Of a stretch of DNA of 64,000 nt, positions 6,604 through 15,783 are shown piece by piece (within the stretch, counting starts at the first letter, position 1; each line of letters opens with the position of its first letter). The notes beneath the pieces are model-generated. The model was not told the origin of the DNA. It was given only the letters and a program-made list of their open reading frames with translations, and made no database searches. Position numbers and translations under genes: made by a program. The stretch comes from Bacillota bacterium (lineage in GTDB: Bacteria > Bacillota > Clostridia > Peptostreptococcales > Anaerovoracaceae), in assembly GCA_017405645.1 (NCBI GenBank), contig JAFQZZ010000003.1, forward strand, positions 1 through 64,000. Reading direction: 5' to 3'.

Positions 6604-9600
6604 ATGAATCTATCGGAAATCTCTATCAAGCGTCCGGTCGCCACCATCATGCTGGTGCTGATGGTGGTCGTGCTGGGTGTCTATTCATTTGTGTTTACCC
6701 CCAAAGATCTGATGCCGGATATCGAGCTGCCGGTGGCCATCGTGATGACCACCTATAACGGCGCGTCCCCGGAAGAGATCGAGAGCATGGTCACGGCTCC
6801 CATCGAGCAGTCCCTGGCCTCCGTGGAAAACCTGGACACCATGGTGTCCTATTCCATGGAGAATACCTCTGCGGTGGTGCTTTCTTTTGATGTCAACACC
6901 GACATGAATTTCGCCACCCTGGACATGCGGGAGGCCATCGCCCTGATCTCGGATTATCTGCCGGATGATGCCTCGGAGCCCATGGTCATCAAGATGGACA
7001 TGGACATGCTGCCGGTAATGCAGATCTACGTATCCGGGGACATGGAGCTGGAAAAGCTCAATTCCACCCTGAAGAACGACATCCTCTCCTATTTCGAGCG
7101 AAGCTCCGGCGTGGCCTCGGTGTCCATGCTGGGGGGCGTGGAGGAACAGATCGCCATCGAGTTCAACCAGGAGACCCTCAGCGGCTACGGGCTGAACCTG
7201 GCGACCCTGACCCAGATCCTGGCGGCGGAGAACATCAACCTGCCCAGCGGGGACGTCAACAAGGGGGATGAAAAGATCATCGTCCGGACCATGGGCGAAT
7301 TCAAGTCCGTGGAAGACCTGAAGAACCTGCCGGTGATGGTATCGGATTACAGCGTGGTCCGGCTGGGAGAACTGGCCACGATCACCCAGGGGTACAAAGA
7401 TCAGGAGGCCCTGTCCCGGATCGACGGCAACACCGCCATCGGGATCATGGTCTCCAAGCAGTCCGACGCCAATACGGTGGACGTCTGCGAGGGCGTCCAG
7501 AAAACCATTAAGAAGCTGGAGAAGGAATACCCGAACCTGCAGTTTACGGTGGGATACGACGCTTCCCACTATATCAACATGTCCATCAACTCCGTGGGCC
7601 GGTCGGCCCTGGTGGGCGCGCTGCTGGCGATCCTCTTCGTTTTCCTGTTCCTGGGCAACATCCGCAGCACCCTGGTGATCGCCATCTCGATCCCCACGTC
7701 GCTGCTGGCCACCTTTGCCCTGATGAAATTCCGGGGCATCACCCTGAACCTGATCACGCTCTTCGCGCTGACCCTGGTGGTGGGCATGCTGGTGGACAAC
7801 TCCATCGTTGTGCTGGAAAACATCTTCCGATTGCGTCAGACCTCCAAAAATGCCGTGGAAGCGGCCGTCAGGGGCTCCAAGGAGATCTTCCTGGCGGTGG
7901 CGGCCTCCACCCTGACCACCGTGGTGGTCTTCCTGCCCATCGCCCTCAGCGGCGGCATGGCGGGACTGATCTTCAAGGATTTCTGCTTTACCATCGTCAT
8001 CGCCCTGCTGACTTCCCTGGTGGTGGCCATGACCGTGGTGCCCATGTTCTGTTCCAAGCTGATGGAAGGGAACCTGTCCGGCCGGTATCTGAGGATCGGC
8101 ACCATGCGGTACAAATACCGTTTCGTCCCCAAATTCGGCCGTTTTATTGAACGGGTGAAGGCGGCTTACCGGGTCTATGTGGCGAAGGCCCTGCGGAACC
8201 GGAAGAAGTTCCTGACGGGCTGCATCATCGGCTTTGCCGTTTCCATCGCCCTGGTATGGATCGTGGGCTGGGAACTGATGCCCGAAATGGACCAGGGCCA
8301 GGTGGAGATCACGGTGGCAACCCCTTACGGGACTTCCCTGGAGGATAAGGACGCCATCATGACCCAGATCGAGGAATACCTGATGACGATCCCGGAAATG
8401 GACCACGTGTCCCTGACCACCGGCGCCCTGACGCTGATGTCCACGGATAACAGCGCCACCATCACGGCCATCCTGAAGCCCATGTCCCAGCGGGACCGGA
8501 GCACCAAGGAAGTGGCCAGCGAGATCCACAAGACGATAACGGACATCCCCGGGGCGGACATCAACGTCAGCGGTGCAGCCAGCATCGAGGCGATGTTTGC
8601 CAGCCACGACATCTCCATCGAACTGATGGGCAAGGATATGGATACCCTGCGGGAGATCGGCGCCGAGATCACCGGACAGGTGAAGGAACTGCCGGTGGTG
8701 GATGTGGCGGAACTGGACGTGACGGAGGGAAATCCGGAGATCCAGGTCATCATCGACCGGAACGCGGCCTCCTTCTACGGGATCACCGCATTTAACGTAG
8801 CCAACGGGCTGTCGAACGCGCTGAAGGGTGTGTCCAGCACCGATGTCAATATCAACGGAGACGACATCTCCGTCCGCCTCTCCCTGAACGACCGGTATTC
8901 GGAGTCCGTGGAGAGCATGAAGCAGATCATGATCACCGGCGCCACCGGACAATCCGTTCCGGTAGATCAGGTGGCAACGTTCAAATACGACAATTCCCCG
9001 TCCTCGATCATGCACAGCAACCAGCAGCGGTATGTGACCATCAACGTGGACGTCCTGGGGAACGACCTGAACTCGGCCAACGAAAAGGTCATGAAGGTGG
9101 TCAACAGCTACCCCCTGCCGGAGGGCTACTACATTAACACCGCCGGTCTGGAGGAACAGATGATGGAGGTCTTCAAGGACCTGCTGGCGGCGCTGGTAGT
9201 GGCGATCCTGCTGGTATTCCTGATCCTGGCGGCCCAGTTTGAGTCCGTCACGATGCCCTTCATCGTGGTCATGGCGATCCCCTTCGCCATGAGCGGAGCT
9301 TTCCTGGCGCTGTTCATCACCAATACCTCCCTGTCCATGACCTCCTTCCTGGGGCTCATCATTCTGGTGGGGACGGTAGTCAACAATTCCATCCTGCTGG
9401 TGGAATTCATCAATCAGAACAAGAAGATCATGGGCCGGGACGAGGCCCTGGTGCAGGCGGGATCGCTGCGTCTCAGGCCGATCCTGATGAGCGCCGGGAC
9501 CACCGTGGTGGGCATGATCCCCATGTCCCTGGGCGTGGGGGAAGGCGGCGAACTGCTGGCTCCCCTGGGGATCTCCATCATCGGCGGGCTGATCGCTTCC

Positions 9601-9747
9601 ACGGTGGTCACCCTGTTCCTGATCCCGGTACTGTATGCCATTATCGATGACCGCCGGCTGAGACGGGCGGCGGAAAGACGCCGGAAGGCGAAAAAAATAG
9701 CGGCTCTGGAAGAGAAATGGGCAAAGGAGGATGCGCTGAATGTCTGA
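6604..9747 (+). CDS. RND superfamily efflux permease (HAE1/AcrB-like)
   Basis: 1047 residues, the usual length for AcrB-type permeases that export hydrophobic compounds using the ion gradient. The N-terminal helix is preceded by the family signature SIKRPVATIMLV. Two large extracytoplasmic loops are each followed by a block of membrane helices, giving the duplicated 12-helix layout. The proton-relay helix reads GMLVDNSIVVLEN near residues 395-407: the first of the paired Asp residues is kept and the second is Asn, as in many HAE1 members. The mirrored helix in the second half reads VGTVVNNSILLVEF. The C-terminus is basic. The stop overlaps the start of the TetR gene by 8 nt. Substrate unknown. 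Confidence 0.93.
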   Translation: MNLSEISIKRPVATIMLVLMVVVLGVYSFVFTPKDLMPDIELPVAIVMTTYNGASPEEIESMVTAPIEQSLASVENLDTMVSYSMENTSAVVLSFDVNTDMNFATLDMREAIALISDYLPDDASEPMVIKMDMDMLPVMQIYVSGDMELEKLNSTLKNDILSYFERSSGVASVSMLGGVEEQIAIEFNQETLSGYGLNLATLTQILAAENINLPSGDVNKGDEKIIVRTMGEFKSVEDLKNLPVMVSDYSVVRLGELATITQGYKDQEALSRIDGNTAIGIMVSKQSDANTVDVCEGVQKTIKKLEKEYPNLQFTVGYDASHYINMSINSVGRSALVGALLAILFVFLFLGNIRSTLVIAISIPTSLLATFALMKFRGITLNLITLFALTLVVGMLVDNSIVVLENIFRLRQTSKNAVEAAVRGSKEIFLAVAASTLTTVVVFLPIALSGGMAGLIFKDFCFTIVIALLTSLVVAMTVVPMFCSKLMEGNLSGRYLRIGTMRYKYRFVPKFGRFIERVKAAYRVYVAKALRNRKKFLTGCIIGFAVSIALVWIVGWELMPEMDQGQVEITVATPYGTSLEDKDAIMTQIEEYLMTIPEMDHVSLTTGALTLMSTDNSATITAILKPMSQRDRSTKEVASEIHKTITDIPGADINVSGAASIEAMFASHDISIELMGKDMDTLREIGAEITGQVKELPVVDVAELDVTEGNPEIQVIIDRNAASFYGITAFNVANGLSNALKGVSSTDVNINGDDISVRLSLNDRYSESVESMKQIMITGATGQSVPVDQVATFKYDNSPSSIMHSNQQRYVTINVDVLGNDLNSANEKVMKVVNSYPLPEGYYINTAGLEEQMMEVFKDLLAALVVAILLVFLILAAQFESVTMPFIVVMAIPFAMSGAFLALFITNTSLSMTSFLGLIILVGTVVNNSILLVEFINQNKKIMGRDEALVQAGSLRLRPILMSAGTTVVGMIPMSLGVGEGGELLAPLGISIIGGLIASTVVTLFLIPVLYAIIDDRRLRRAAERRRKAKKIAALEEKWAKEDALNV

Positions 9748-10348
9748 CAAAGATAAGAGAAGAAAAATCCTGGATGCGGCGCTGGAGCTGATCCGGGAAA
9801 AGGGGCTGGAAGGCACCCGCATCATCGACATTGCCAACCGTGCCGGCATCGGCAAGGGCACGGTATATGATTACTTCACCAGCAAGGAAGACATCATCGC
9901 CGCCACCGCGGAAGACGTGGTGGAGCGGGACTTCCGGAACATTTTCGGGGAAGTGGACCGGGCCCGGGACTTCGAGACGAAGCTGCGGCTCTTCATCCAG
10001 GCGCACCTGGATATCCTGGAAACCTACGGCGCCTTCATTTTCCTCTTTGCAGAGAAAATGGTGACGGCTGATGCGGAGCATTCCGATGAGATCCCGGCGG
10101 CCCTGATCGAGCTCCGGGACGAGCATGTCCGCAAGCTGATGGAGATCGTGTCCTTCGGCATCGAGACCCGTTCGCTGAAGGAAGGCCTGGATGCGGTCCG
10201 GGCGACGACGTTCATCATTTCCGTGGTCATCGGCTTCGCCATTTACTACATGAAAGGCAGCTGCGGGACGGACCGGAAGGCGATGCAGACCGACCAGATC
10301 ATGGAGCTGATCCTCCAGGGGATCCGGAAGGAGGACGGCCGTGAATAG
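9740..10348 (+). CDS. TetR/AcrR-family transcriptional regulator
   Basis: 202 residues. The N-terminal helix-turn-helix is clear: IIDIANRAGIGKGTVYDYF followed by SKEDIIAA (about residues 31-58). The ligand-binding C-terminal half shows no recognised effector family. It is encoded inside the efflux operon, with its ATG overlapping the permease stop by 8 nt and its own stop overlapping the next gene by 8 nt. That fixes its production to that of the pump and points to autoregulation. The dyad at 5018-5031 is the best candidate site. Confidence 0.9.
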   Translation: MSDKDKRRKILDAALELIREKGLEGTRIIDIANRAGIGKGTVYDYFTSKEDIIAATAEDVVERDFRNIFGEVDRARDFETKLRLFIQAHLDILETYGAFIFLFAEKMVTADAEHSDEIPAALIELRDEHVRKLMEIVSFGIETRSLKEGLDAVRATTFIISVVIGFAIYYMKGSCGTDRKAMQTDQIMELILQGIRKEDGRE

Positions 10349-12098
10349 GAAGAGAATACTGCAGGCGGCGCTGATGGCGCTGCTGATTACGACCCTTGGG
10401 GTCCTGCCGGTGTTTGCCGCCGGGACCTTTTCCGACATGGAAGGTTCCCCGTATGAAGAAGCCGTGGAGGACCTGGTGAGCCGGGGCATCATCAACGGCT
10501 ATGAGGACGGCACGTTCCGGCCGCAGAACACCATCACCCGGGCGGAGGTCTGCGTGGTCACCGCGAAGGCCATGGCGCCGGGGGAACAGAAGCTCAACGA
10601 GGCCCGGACGAACAAGTTCCCGGACGTGCATTCGGGATACGACTGGGCGAAAAAATACATCAACTACGCTTCCGCCATGGGGGTGATCGACGGATATCCC
10701 AACGGGACCTTCAAGCCCGCCGGCAATGTGACCTACAACGAACTGTCCGCCATGGTGCTGAAGGGGATGGGATACAAACAATCGGAACTCAGCGGCAGCT
10801 GGCCCCTGAATTACCGGAACAAGGCCCTGGAACTGGGCCTGTACGACGGGATCTACGAGAACATGACGAAGACCCAGGTGGCACAGATGGATTACGACGC
10901 GGCCGCTACCCGGGGGGACGCGGTGCTGATGATCACGGCGGGCCTGGCCAAGCTGCAGGAAAGAGGGAAGGAAGACCTCCCGGCGCCGGACAGCCACTCC
11001 TATGACGACGGCACCTACGACTGGATCGACGGGCTGCCCACGGCTTTGTCCATCGAACAGGCGGTGGACATCATGCAGCACCAGGGATATCTGGCGGAGA
11101 TGGCGGAGCTGAACCGAAAGGCGGATGAAGCCACGGCAAAGGGTTACGCGGACAACGTGAAGACCCTGAAGGACGGGCTGGCGCTGCTGGATGTGGTGGA
11201 CATCGAGACCGCCATGGCCATGAACCAGCAGGGCATCACCAAAGGCAATTACGAAATAGCGAAGATCCAGAAGAAGTTCGCCAATGACAATATCGAAAAC
11301 AACTACCAGGCGGAGCTGAACAGCATTGAGTACCAGACCGTTTCGCTGTATTACGGGGTCCTGCAGGCCCAGGAGAACCTGCGGGTCGCAGAGGACAACC
11401 TGGCGGTGCAGGAGGAGATGCTGAAGGTGGTCCGGTCCAAGAACAAGGTGGGGATGGCGCCGGCCATCGAGGTTACCAGCCAGCAGAACCAGGTCACCGG
11501 CGCTCAGAAAAGCGTGAAGGAGGCCAAAGCGGCCCTGGAGAACGCCAAGATGAACTTTAACCTGCTGCTGGGCTACAGCGTGACGGACAACGTGGCCCTG
11601 ACCGACGGGCTGACGGCGCTGCCCTTCCCGGAGATGACGCTGGAGGAGGCCATCTCCTCGGCAGTGGCGAACCGGCTGGACAATGCCCAGATCCAATATG
11701 GTTACGAACTGGCTTCCGTGGCCATGAAGTATCTGAAGGCCGGGAAGAATTCCACGGCTTACCTGACCCAGGAGAACCAACTGAAGCAGATGGAGCTGCA
11801 GCTGAACAATATGCCCAAGACCCTGGAGATCGAGATCCGCAACGATTACATCGATCTGACGAGCAAATATCAGGCGATCCAGGACGCCCAGGAGAAGCTG
11901 ACCCTGGTGAAGGAGTCCTTCCGGGTGGCGAAGGTCATGTACGACGTGGGGATGAATACCCTGGCGGATGTGCAGTCGGCCCAGCTGACGGTGTACCAGA
12001 CCAATCAGCTGCTGATGAAGAGCATTGCGGATTACGACATCGCGGTATACGAGTACAAGTACGCCACGGGGCTCGGAAAAAACCGGATCTCCTTCTGA
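10341..12098 (+). CDS. SLH-domain / TolC-like outer-duct fusion protein
   Basis: 585 residues from a GTG start that overlaps the tetR stop by 8 nt. Signal peptide at 1-27, ending VFAAG. Three SLH-type segments follow: 28-75 (FSDMEGSPYEEAV then ITRAE), 92-140 (FPDVHSGYDWA then VTYNE), and a looser third at about 152-204 (ATRGDAV). From about 235 to 580 the protein is helical and matches the TolC/OEP family, with SLYYGVLQAQENLRVAEDNL, then SKNKVGMAPAIEVTSQQNQV, and an analogous second half (VAKVMYDVGMNTLADVQSAQ). SLH domains bind secondary cell-wall polymers, so the duct may be anchored to the wall. Whether a membrane-inserting beta-barrel is present cannot be told by eye. The pairing with adaptor and permease in one operon is strong context. 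Confidence 0.88.
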   Translation: MNRKRILQAALMALLITTLGVLPVFAAGTFSDMEGSPYEEAVEDLVSRGIINGYEDGTFRPQNTITRAEVCVVTAKAMAPGEQKLNEARTNKFPDVHSGYDWAKKYINYASAMGVIDGYPNGTFKPAGNVTYNELSAMVLKGMGYKQSELSGSWPLNYRNKALELGLYDGIYENMTKTQVAQMDYDAAATRGDAVLMITAGLAKLQERGKEDLPAPDSHSYDDGTYDWIDGLPTALSIEQAVDIMQHQGYLAEMAELNRKADEATAKGYADNVKTLKDGLALLDVVDIETAMAMNQQGITKGNYEIAKIQKKFANDNIENNYQAELNSIEYQTVSLYYGVLQAQENLRVAEDNLAVQEEMLKVVRSKNKVGMAPAIEVTSQQNQVTGAQKSVKEAKAALENAKMNFNLLLGYSVTDNVALTDGLTALPFPEMTLEEAISSAVANRLDNAQIQYGYELASVAMKYLKAGKNSTAYLTQENQLKQMELQLNNMPKTLEIEIRNDYIDLTSKYQAIQDAQEKLTLVKESFRVAKVMYDVGMNTLADVQSAQLTVYQTNQLLMKSIADYDIAVYEYKYATGLGKNRISF

Positions 12099-12124
12099 TA
12101 CCGAAAATGCTGGTATTTCAGGAA

Positions 12125-12149
12125 AAAGTGCAATGCAGGCACTTTGCTC
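12125..12149 (+). terminator. Weak hairpin after the efflux operon
   Basis: AAAGTGC pairs with GCACTTT around a seven-base loop, followed by a poor T-tract. It may act as an inefficient terminator. Confidence 0.35.
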
Positions 12150-12210
12150 TTGCAGCAGCTTTCGAAGTATGGTACATTATGGAAAAACGTGCTATGCAAA
12201 AGGAGGGGTT

Positions 12211-12432
12211 ATGGCTGATGTGAGATACGAGGTCGTCCGGGAGCTGGGCGTGATCTCGGAGAATGAAAAGGGATGGAGGAAGGAAGTCAATCTGGTGAGC
12301 TGGAACGAGCGGGCGCCGAAGTACGACATCCGGGACTGGTCTCCGGGCAGGGAGAAGATGTCGAAGGGGATGACCCTGACCAAGGAGGAGGCCCGCCGGC
12401 TGAAGGACATCCTGGATGCCATCGATCTGTGA
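12211..12432 (+). CDS. YdbC-family PC4-like protein
   Basis: 73 residues. It matches the small YdbC family of Firmicutes, which has the fold of transcription coactivator PC4 and binds single-stranded DNA. The family block VNLVSWNERAPKYDIRDWSP (residues 25-44) and the ending KGMTLTKEEARRLKDIL are present. ATG 12211 has AGGAGGGG 3-10 nt upstream, which sets the start against the longer frame that begins inside the efflux operon. Monocistronic: a terminator follows within 6 nt. Physiological role in the cell is not established. Confidence 0.88.
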   Translation: MADVRYEVVRELGVISENEKGWRKEVNLVSWNERAPKYDIRDWSPGREKMSKGMTLTKEEARRLKDILDAIDL

Positions 12433-12437
12433 TACCG

Positions 12438-12463
12438 AAAGGGTGCCTGCGGGCACCCTTTTT
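12438..12463 (+). terminator. Rho-independent terminator after ydbC-like gene
   Basis: AAAGGGTGCC pairs with GGCACCCTTTTT around a short loop, directly after the stop codon. Confidence 0.9.
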
Positions 12464-12496
12464 GACGGGCCGGTCGTAAAGGCGGCGAAAGTATGG

Positions 12497-12502
12497 TATA
12501 AT
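12497..12502 (+). promoter_or_regulatory. -10 element of the yhaM-recD2 promoter
   Basis: TATAAT with TGG just upstream (extended -10), 34 nt before the yhaM start. No convincing -35 at 16-18 nt. Confidence 0.5.
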
Positions 12503-12535
12503 AGGGGAAAGAATGAAAAGAACAGGAGAACAGTG

Positions 12536-13501
12536 ATGCAGAAACAACTGATGGAATACAAGACCGGGGAAAAGGTATTGGGCTTTTTCCTGCTGAAGAC
12601 CTCGGTGCTGAGGACCTCCAACAAGGGCGGAGAGTACCTGGACATGGTCATCGCGGACCAGTCCGGGGACATGATCGCCAAAGTATGGGACCTGAACAAC
12701 CCGGACGTCCAGCAGGCCCGGGATATCACCGGCCGGCAGGTAGTGAAGATCAAGGCGGTGATCACCGACTGGAACGGCCAGCGGCAGGCCAAGATCCAGA
12801 AGATCCGGAAAATTACGCCGGAGGACCCGGTGAACACGGAGGAACTGGTCCCCTCGGCCCCCATGGACGGGAAGGATATGTACCGGGAGATCCTGGAGAA
12901 GGCCCGGGCCATCGGAGACCCGGATTTCAGGACCCTGACCACGGCGCTTCTGGAGGAGAACAGGGAGCGGCTGGAGTATTTCCCGGCGGCCACCCGGAAC
13001 CACCACGCCGTCAAGGGCGGCCTGCTGTACCACGTGTACCGGATGCTCCTGACTGCGGAAGCGGTGTGCGGCATCTATCCGGTCCTGTCCCGGGACATCC
13101 TATACTGCGGGGTGATCCTCCACGACATCGCCAAGCTGGACGAGATCGATTCCAACGAACTGGGGATGGCGGAAAACTATACTTTTGAAGGCCAGATGCT
13201 GGGACACATCGTCCAGGGCATCAAGATCATCGACGCCAAGTGCCGGGCCCTGGGAACGCCGGATGAAAAACGGGTGATGGTGGAGCATATGATCCTGTCC
13301 CACCACTTCGAACCGGAATTCGGCAGCCCGAAGAAGCCCATGTTCCCGGAGGCGGAGATGCTCCATTTCCTGGACCTGATGGATGCCAGGATGTATGATA
13401 TCGAAAAGAGTCTGGAAGGAGTCGCCCCCGGCGGTTTCTCCGACAAGATCTATTCCATGGACAACCGGAAAATGTACAAGCCGGTTTTTGAGGAAGAATA
13501 A
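12536..13501 (+). CDS. yhaM: YhaM-type 3'-5' exoribonuclease (OB-fold + HD domain)
   Basis: 321 residues, close to the roughly 314 of Bacillus YhaM, a manganese-dependent 3'-5' exonuclease acting on RNA and single-stranded DNA. An N-terminal OB-type nucleic-acid-binding domain (about 10-95, with VIADQSGDMIAKVWD) precedes an HD metal-dependent phosphohydrolase domain, in which HHAVKGGLLYHV, the HDIAKLDE metal pair and HHFEPEFGSPKKP are visible. AGGAGAA lies 5 nt before ATG 12536; the longer frame upstream crosses the previous terminator. recD2 begins 3 nt after the stop, so the two form a nucleic-acid maintenance pair. Confidence 0.9.
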   Translation: MQKQLMEYKTGEKVLGFFLLKTSVLRTSNKGGEYLDMVIADQSGDMIAKVWDLNNPDVQQARDITGRQVVKIKAVITDWNGQRQAKIQKIRKITPEDPVNTEELVPSAPMDGKDMYREILEKARAIGDPDFRTLTTALLEENRERLEYFPAATRNHHAVKGGLLYHVYRMLLTAEAVCGIYPVLSRDILYCGVILHDIAKLDEIDSNELGMAENYTFEGQMLGHIVQGIKIIDAKCRALGTPDEKRVMVEHMILSHHFEPEFGSPKKPMFPEAEMLHFLDLMDARMYDIEKSLEGVAPGGFSDKIYSMDNRKMYKPVFEEE

Positions 13502-13504
13502 CAC

Positions 13505-15724
13505 ATGACGGAACGGAAAGGCTGTATCGAGGACATCATCTTCTATAACGAGGAAAACGGATACCTGGTAGCCCTGGTGTCGGACGAGTCCGGCGGGGAA
13601 GGGGTCGTCACGGGAAACCTGCCCTTCGCCAGGGAGGGCAGCAGTTACGTATTTTTTGGCGAAGACATGATCCATCCGAAATACGGCATTCAGTTCCGGT
13701 TCGAGAACTATAAAGAAGTGGTGCCGGAGACTGAATCCGGCATCATCGCTTTTCTGGCCTCCGGCATGATCCGGGGCGTGGGCCGGAAGACCGCGGAACT
13801 GATCGTGGGACGCTTCGGCAAGGACACGCTGACGGTGATGGAAAAGGATCCGTCCCGGCTGCTGGAGGTGGACGGCATCGGCGAAAAGAAGCTGGAAGCC
13901 ATCCGGGAGAGTTTCGGAAAGCACATCGAACTCAGCGCCGTGATCATGTTCCTGCAGGAAAACGGCATCCCCGCCTCCTACGCGGGCCGGATCTACCGGC
14001 GCTACGGGGCCCATGCCGTCAGCCTGATCCGGGAAAACCCCTACCGCCTGGCGGATGAGATCTGGGGGATCGGATTCAAGACGGCGGACAGCCTGGCATC
14101 GGGGCTGGGAATGGAAAAGGATTCCCGGATGCGGATCCGGGCCGGCATCAAGTACGTCCTGTCCCGGGAGTCCCTGAACGGGCACACCTACCTGGGCATG
14201 GAGGAACTGACGGAATGGACCGCCCGGATGCTGGAACTCAGCTCCGAAGCCGTGGAAGAGGAACTGCAGCCCCTGGCCATGGAGGAGGAGATCCGGATCG
14301 AGCGGCTGGAAGGCCGGGTGTGCGTCTTCCTGATGGGCTTTTACCAGGCGGAGACCCGGGTGTGTTCGGACCTGATCCGGCTGATCGGCGAGGAGCACAA
14401 GCCCCTGTTCGCCGACGTGGAAGGGCTGATCCTCCGGGCGGAGAGCCGGATGGGGATCCGGCTGGAAGAGGAGCAGATCCGGGCCGTGGAGAGCGCGGCG
14501 GAGAACGGTGTCTGCATCATCACCGGCGGGCCCGGCACCGGCAAAACGACCATTATCAACACCATCGTCCGGATGTTTGAAGCCAGCGGCTTCGAGATCG
14601 CCCTGGCGGCCCCCACGGGCCGGGCGGCAAAACGGATCACGGAGACTTCCGGGTTCGAAGCGAAGACCCTGCACCGGCTGCTGGAGTATTCCAGGCTGGG
14701 GGAAGGGGACGAAGGCATGTACTTCGCCCGGGACGAGGAATCCCCCCTGGAGGCGGACGTGGTGATCGTGGACGAGGCGTCCATGATCGACATCCTGCTG
14801 ATGAAGGCGCTGCTGTGCGCCATGAAGCCGGGATCCCGGCTGGTGCTGGTGGGAGACGCGGACCAGCTGCCGCCGGTGGGCGCCGGCAACGTGCTGAGGG
14901 ACATGATCGACAGCGAGATGGTCCACACCGTGAAACTGAACCGAATCTTCCGGCAGGCGCAGGAAAGCCTGATCGTGGTGAACGCCCACCGGATCAACCA
15001 CGGGGAATACCCGTACTACAATGAAAAAGACAAGGATTTCTTCTTCCTGAGGAAGGCGGGGGAACAGCGGATCCTGGAGACCATACTGGACCTGTGCAGC
15101 ACCCGGCTCCCGGCCTATTACGAAGGACTGGACCCGGTCCGGGACATTCAGGTCATCTCCCCGGTCAAGAAGGGCCTGACCGGCACCATCAACCTGAACA
15201 AGGAGCTGCAGGAGACCCTGAATCCGCCCCGGGAGGACCTGAACGAAAAGCAGATCGGCAGCCGCCTGTTCCGGGAAGGGGACAAGGTGATGCAGATCCG
15301 CAACAATTACGATATCGCCTGGCGGCGGATCGACGATTTCTCGGAAGGCGAGGGGATCTTCAACGGGGACATTGGCTTTATTCAGCGGATCGACCCGGAA
15401 ATGAACGAGATCACGGTGGTCTTTGAGGAGACCCGGGCGGCGGTCTACGACGCCACCCGCTTCGATGAACTGGAGCTGGCCTACGCCGTGACGGTGCACA
15501 AGAGCCAGGGCAGCGAGTATCCCCTGGTGGTGATGCCCATGACCTGGATCCCGCCCATCATGGCCACCCGGAATCTGCTGTATACCGGCGTCACCCGGGC
15601 CCGGAAGATGGTCACCCTGGTGGGGGATCCCGCCGTCATGAACCAGATGGTGGACAACAACCGGATCACCCAGCGGAACTCCGGCCTGAAGAGCCGGCTG
15701 AGGGTGTTCCTGGACTTTGAATAA
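13505..15724 (+). CDS. recD2: RecD2-type ATP-dependent DNA helicase
   Basis: 739 residues, the length of RecD-like SF1B helicases (YrrC) found without RecBC. They unwind DNA 5' to 3' and act in repair and replication-fork integrity. The N-terminal region holds helix-hairpin-helix-like segments (SGMIRGVGRKTAELIVGRFG and LLEVDGIGEKKLEAI) of the RecD2 extension. The motor shows Walker A GGPGTGKTT near residue 341, Walker B VIVDEASMID, GDADQLPPVGAGNVL, and motif VI region VHKSQGSEYP with TGVTRARKMV. Follows yhaM directly. Palindromic repeat copy C sits just after the stop. Confidence 0.93.
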   Translation: MTERKGCIEDIIFYNEENGYLVALVSDESGGEGVVTGNLPFAREGSSYVFFGEDMIHPKYGIQFRFENYKEVVPETESGIIAFLASGMIRGVGRKTAELIVGRFGKDTLTVMEKDPSRLLEVDGIGEKKLEAIRESFGKHIELSAVIMFLQENGIPASYAGRIYRRYGAHAVSLIRENPYRLADEIWGIGFKTADSLASGLGMEKDSRMRIRAGIKYVLSRESLNGHTYLGMEELTEWTARMLELSSEAVEEELQPLAMEEEIRIERLEGRVCVFLMGFYQAETRVCSDLIRLIGEEHKPLFADVEGLILRAESRMGIRLEEEQIRAVESAAENGVCIITGGPGTGKTTIINTIVRMFEASGFEIALAAPTGRAAKRITETSGFEAKTLHRLLEYSRLGEGDEGMYFARDEESPLEADVVIVDEASMIDILLMKALLCAMKPGSRLVLVGDADQLPPVGAGNVLRDMIDSEMVHTVKLNRIFRQAQESLIVVNAHRINHGEYPYYNEKDKDFFFLRKAGEQRILETILDLCSTRLPAYYEGLDPVRDIQVISPVKKGLTGTINLNKELQETLNPPREDLNEKQIGSRLFREGDKVMQIRNNYDIAWRRIDDFSEGEGIFNGDIGFIQRIDPEMNEITVVFEETRAAVYDATRFDELELAYAVTVHKSQGSEYPLVVMPMTWIPPIMATRNLLYTGVTRARKMVTLVGDPAVMNQMVDNNRITQRNSGLKSRLRVFLDFE

Positions 15725-15729
15725 ACATA

Positions 15730-15780
15730 CTTGCCTCTCCCCCTCGGGGAGAGGTGCCTGCGAAGCAGGCGGAGAGGGGA
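15730..15780 (-). repeat. Dispersed palindromic repeat (copy C)
   Basis: Same family as copies A and B, read on the minus strand: CCCCTCTCC, inner stem GCCTGC-TTC-GCAGGC, the CTCTCCCC / GGGGAGAG palindrome, GGCAAG. The inner stem differs in sequence from A and B but keeps pairing. Its plus-strand right edge, GGAGAGGGG, falls at Shine-Dalgarno distance from the comF start. Confidence 0.8.
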
Positions 15781-15783
15781 ACG

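Noticed and set aside
6685..9861. Very long open frame (1058 codons) antisense to the RND permease, rich in His, Gln, Asp and Gly
   Set aside because: The opposite strand encodes a textbook RND permease. The antisense frame arises from GC-rich third positions; its composition is biased and matches no family. The same applies to long antisense frames over recD2, glmS, glmM, argG/argH and pgk-tpi.
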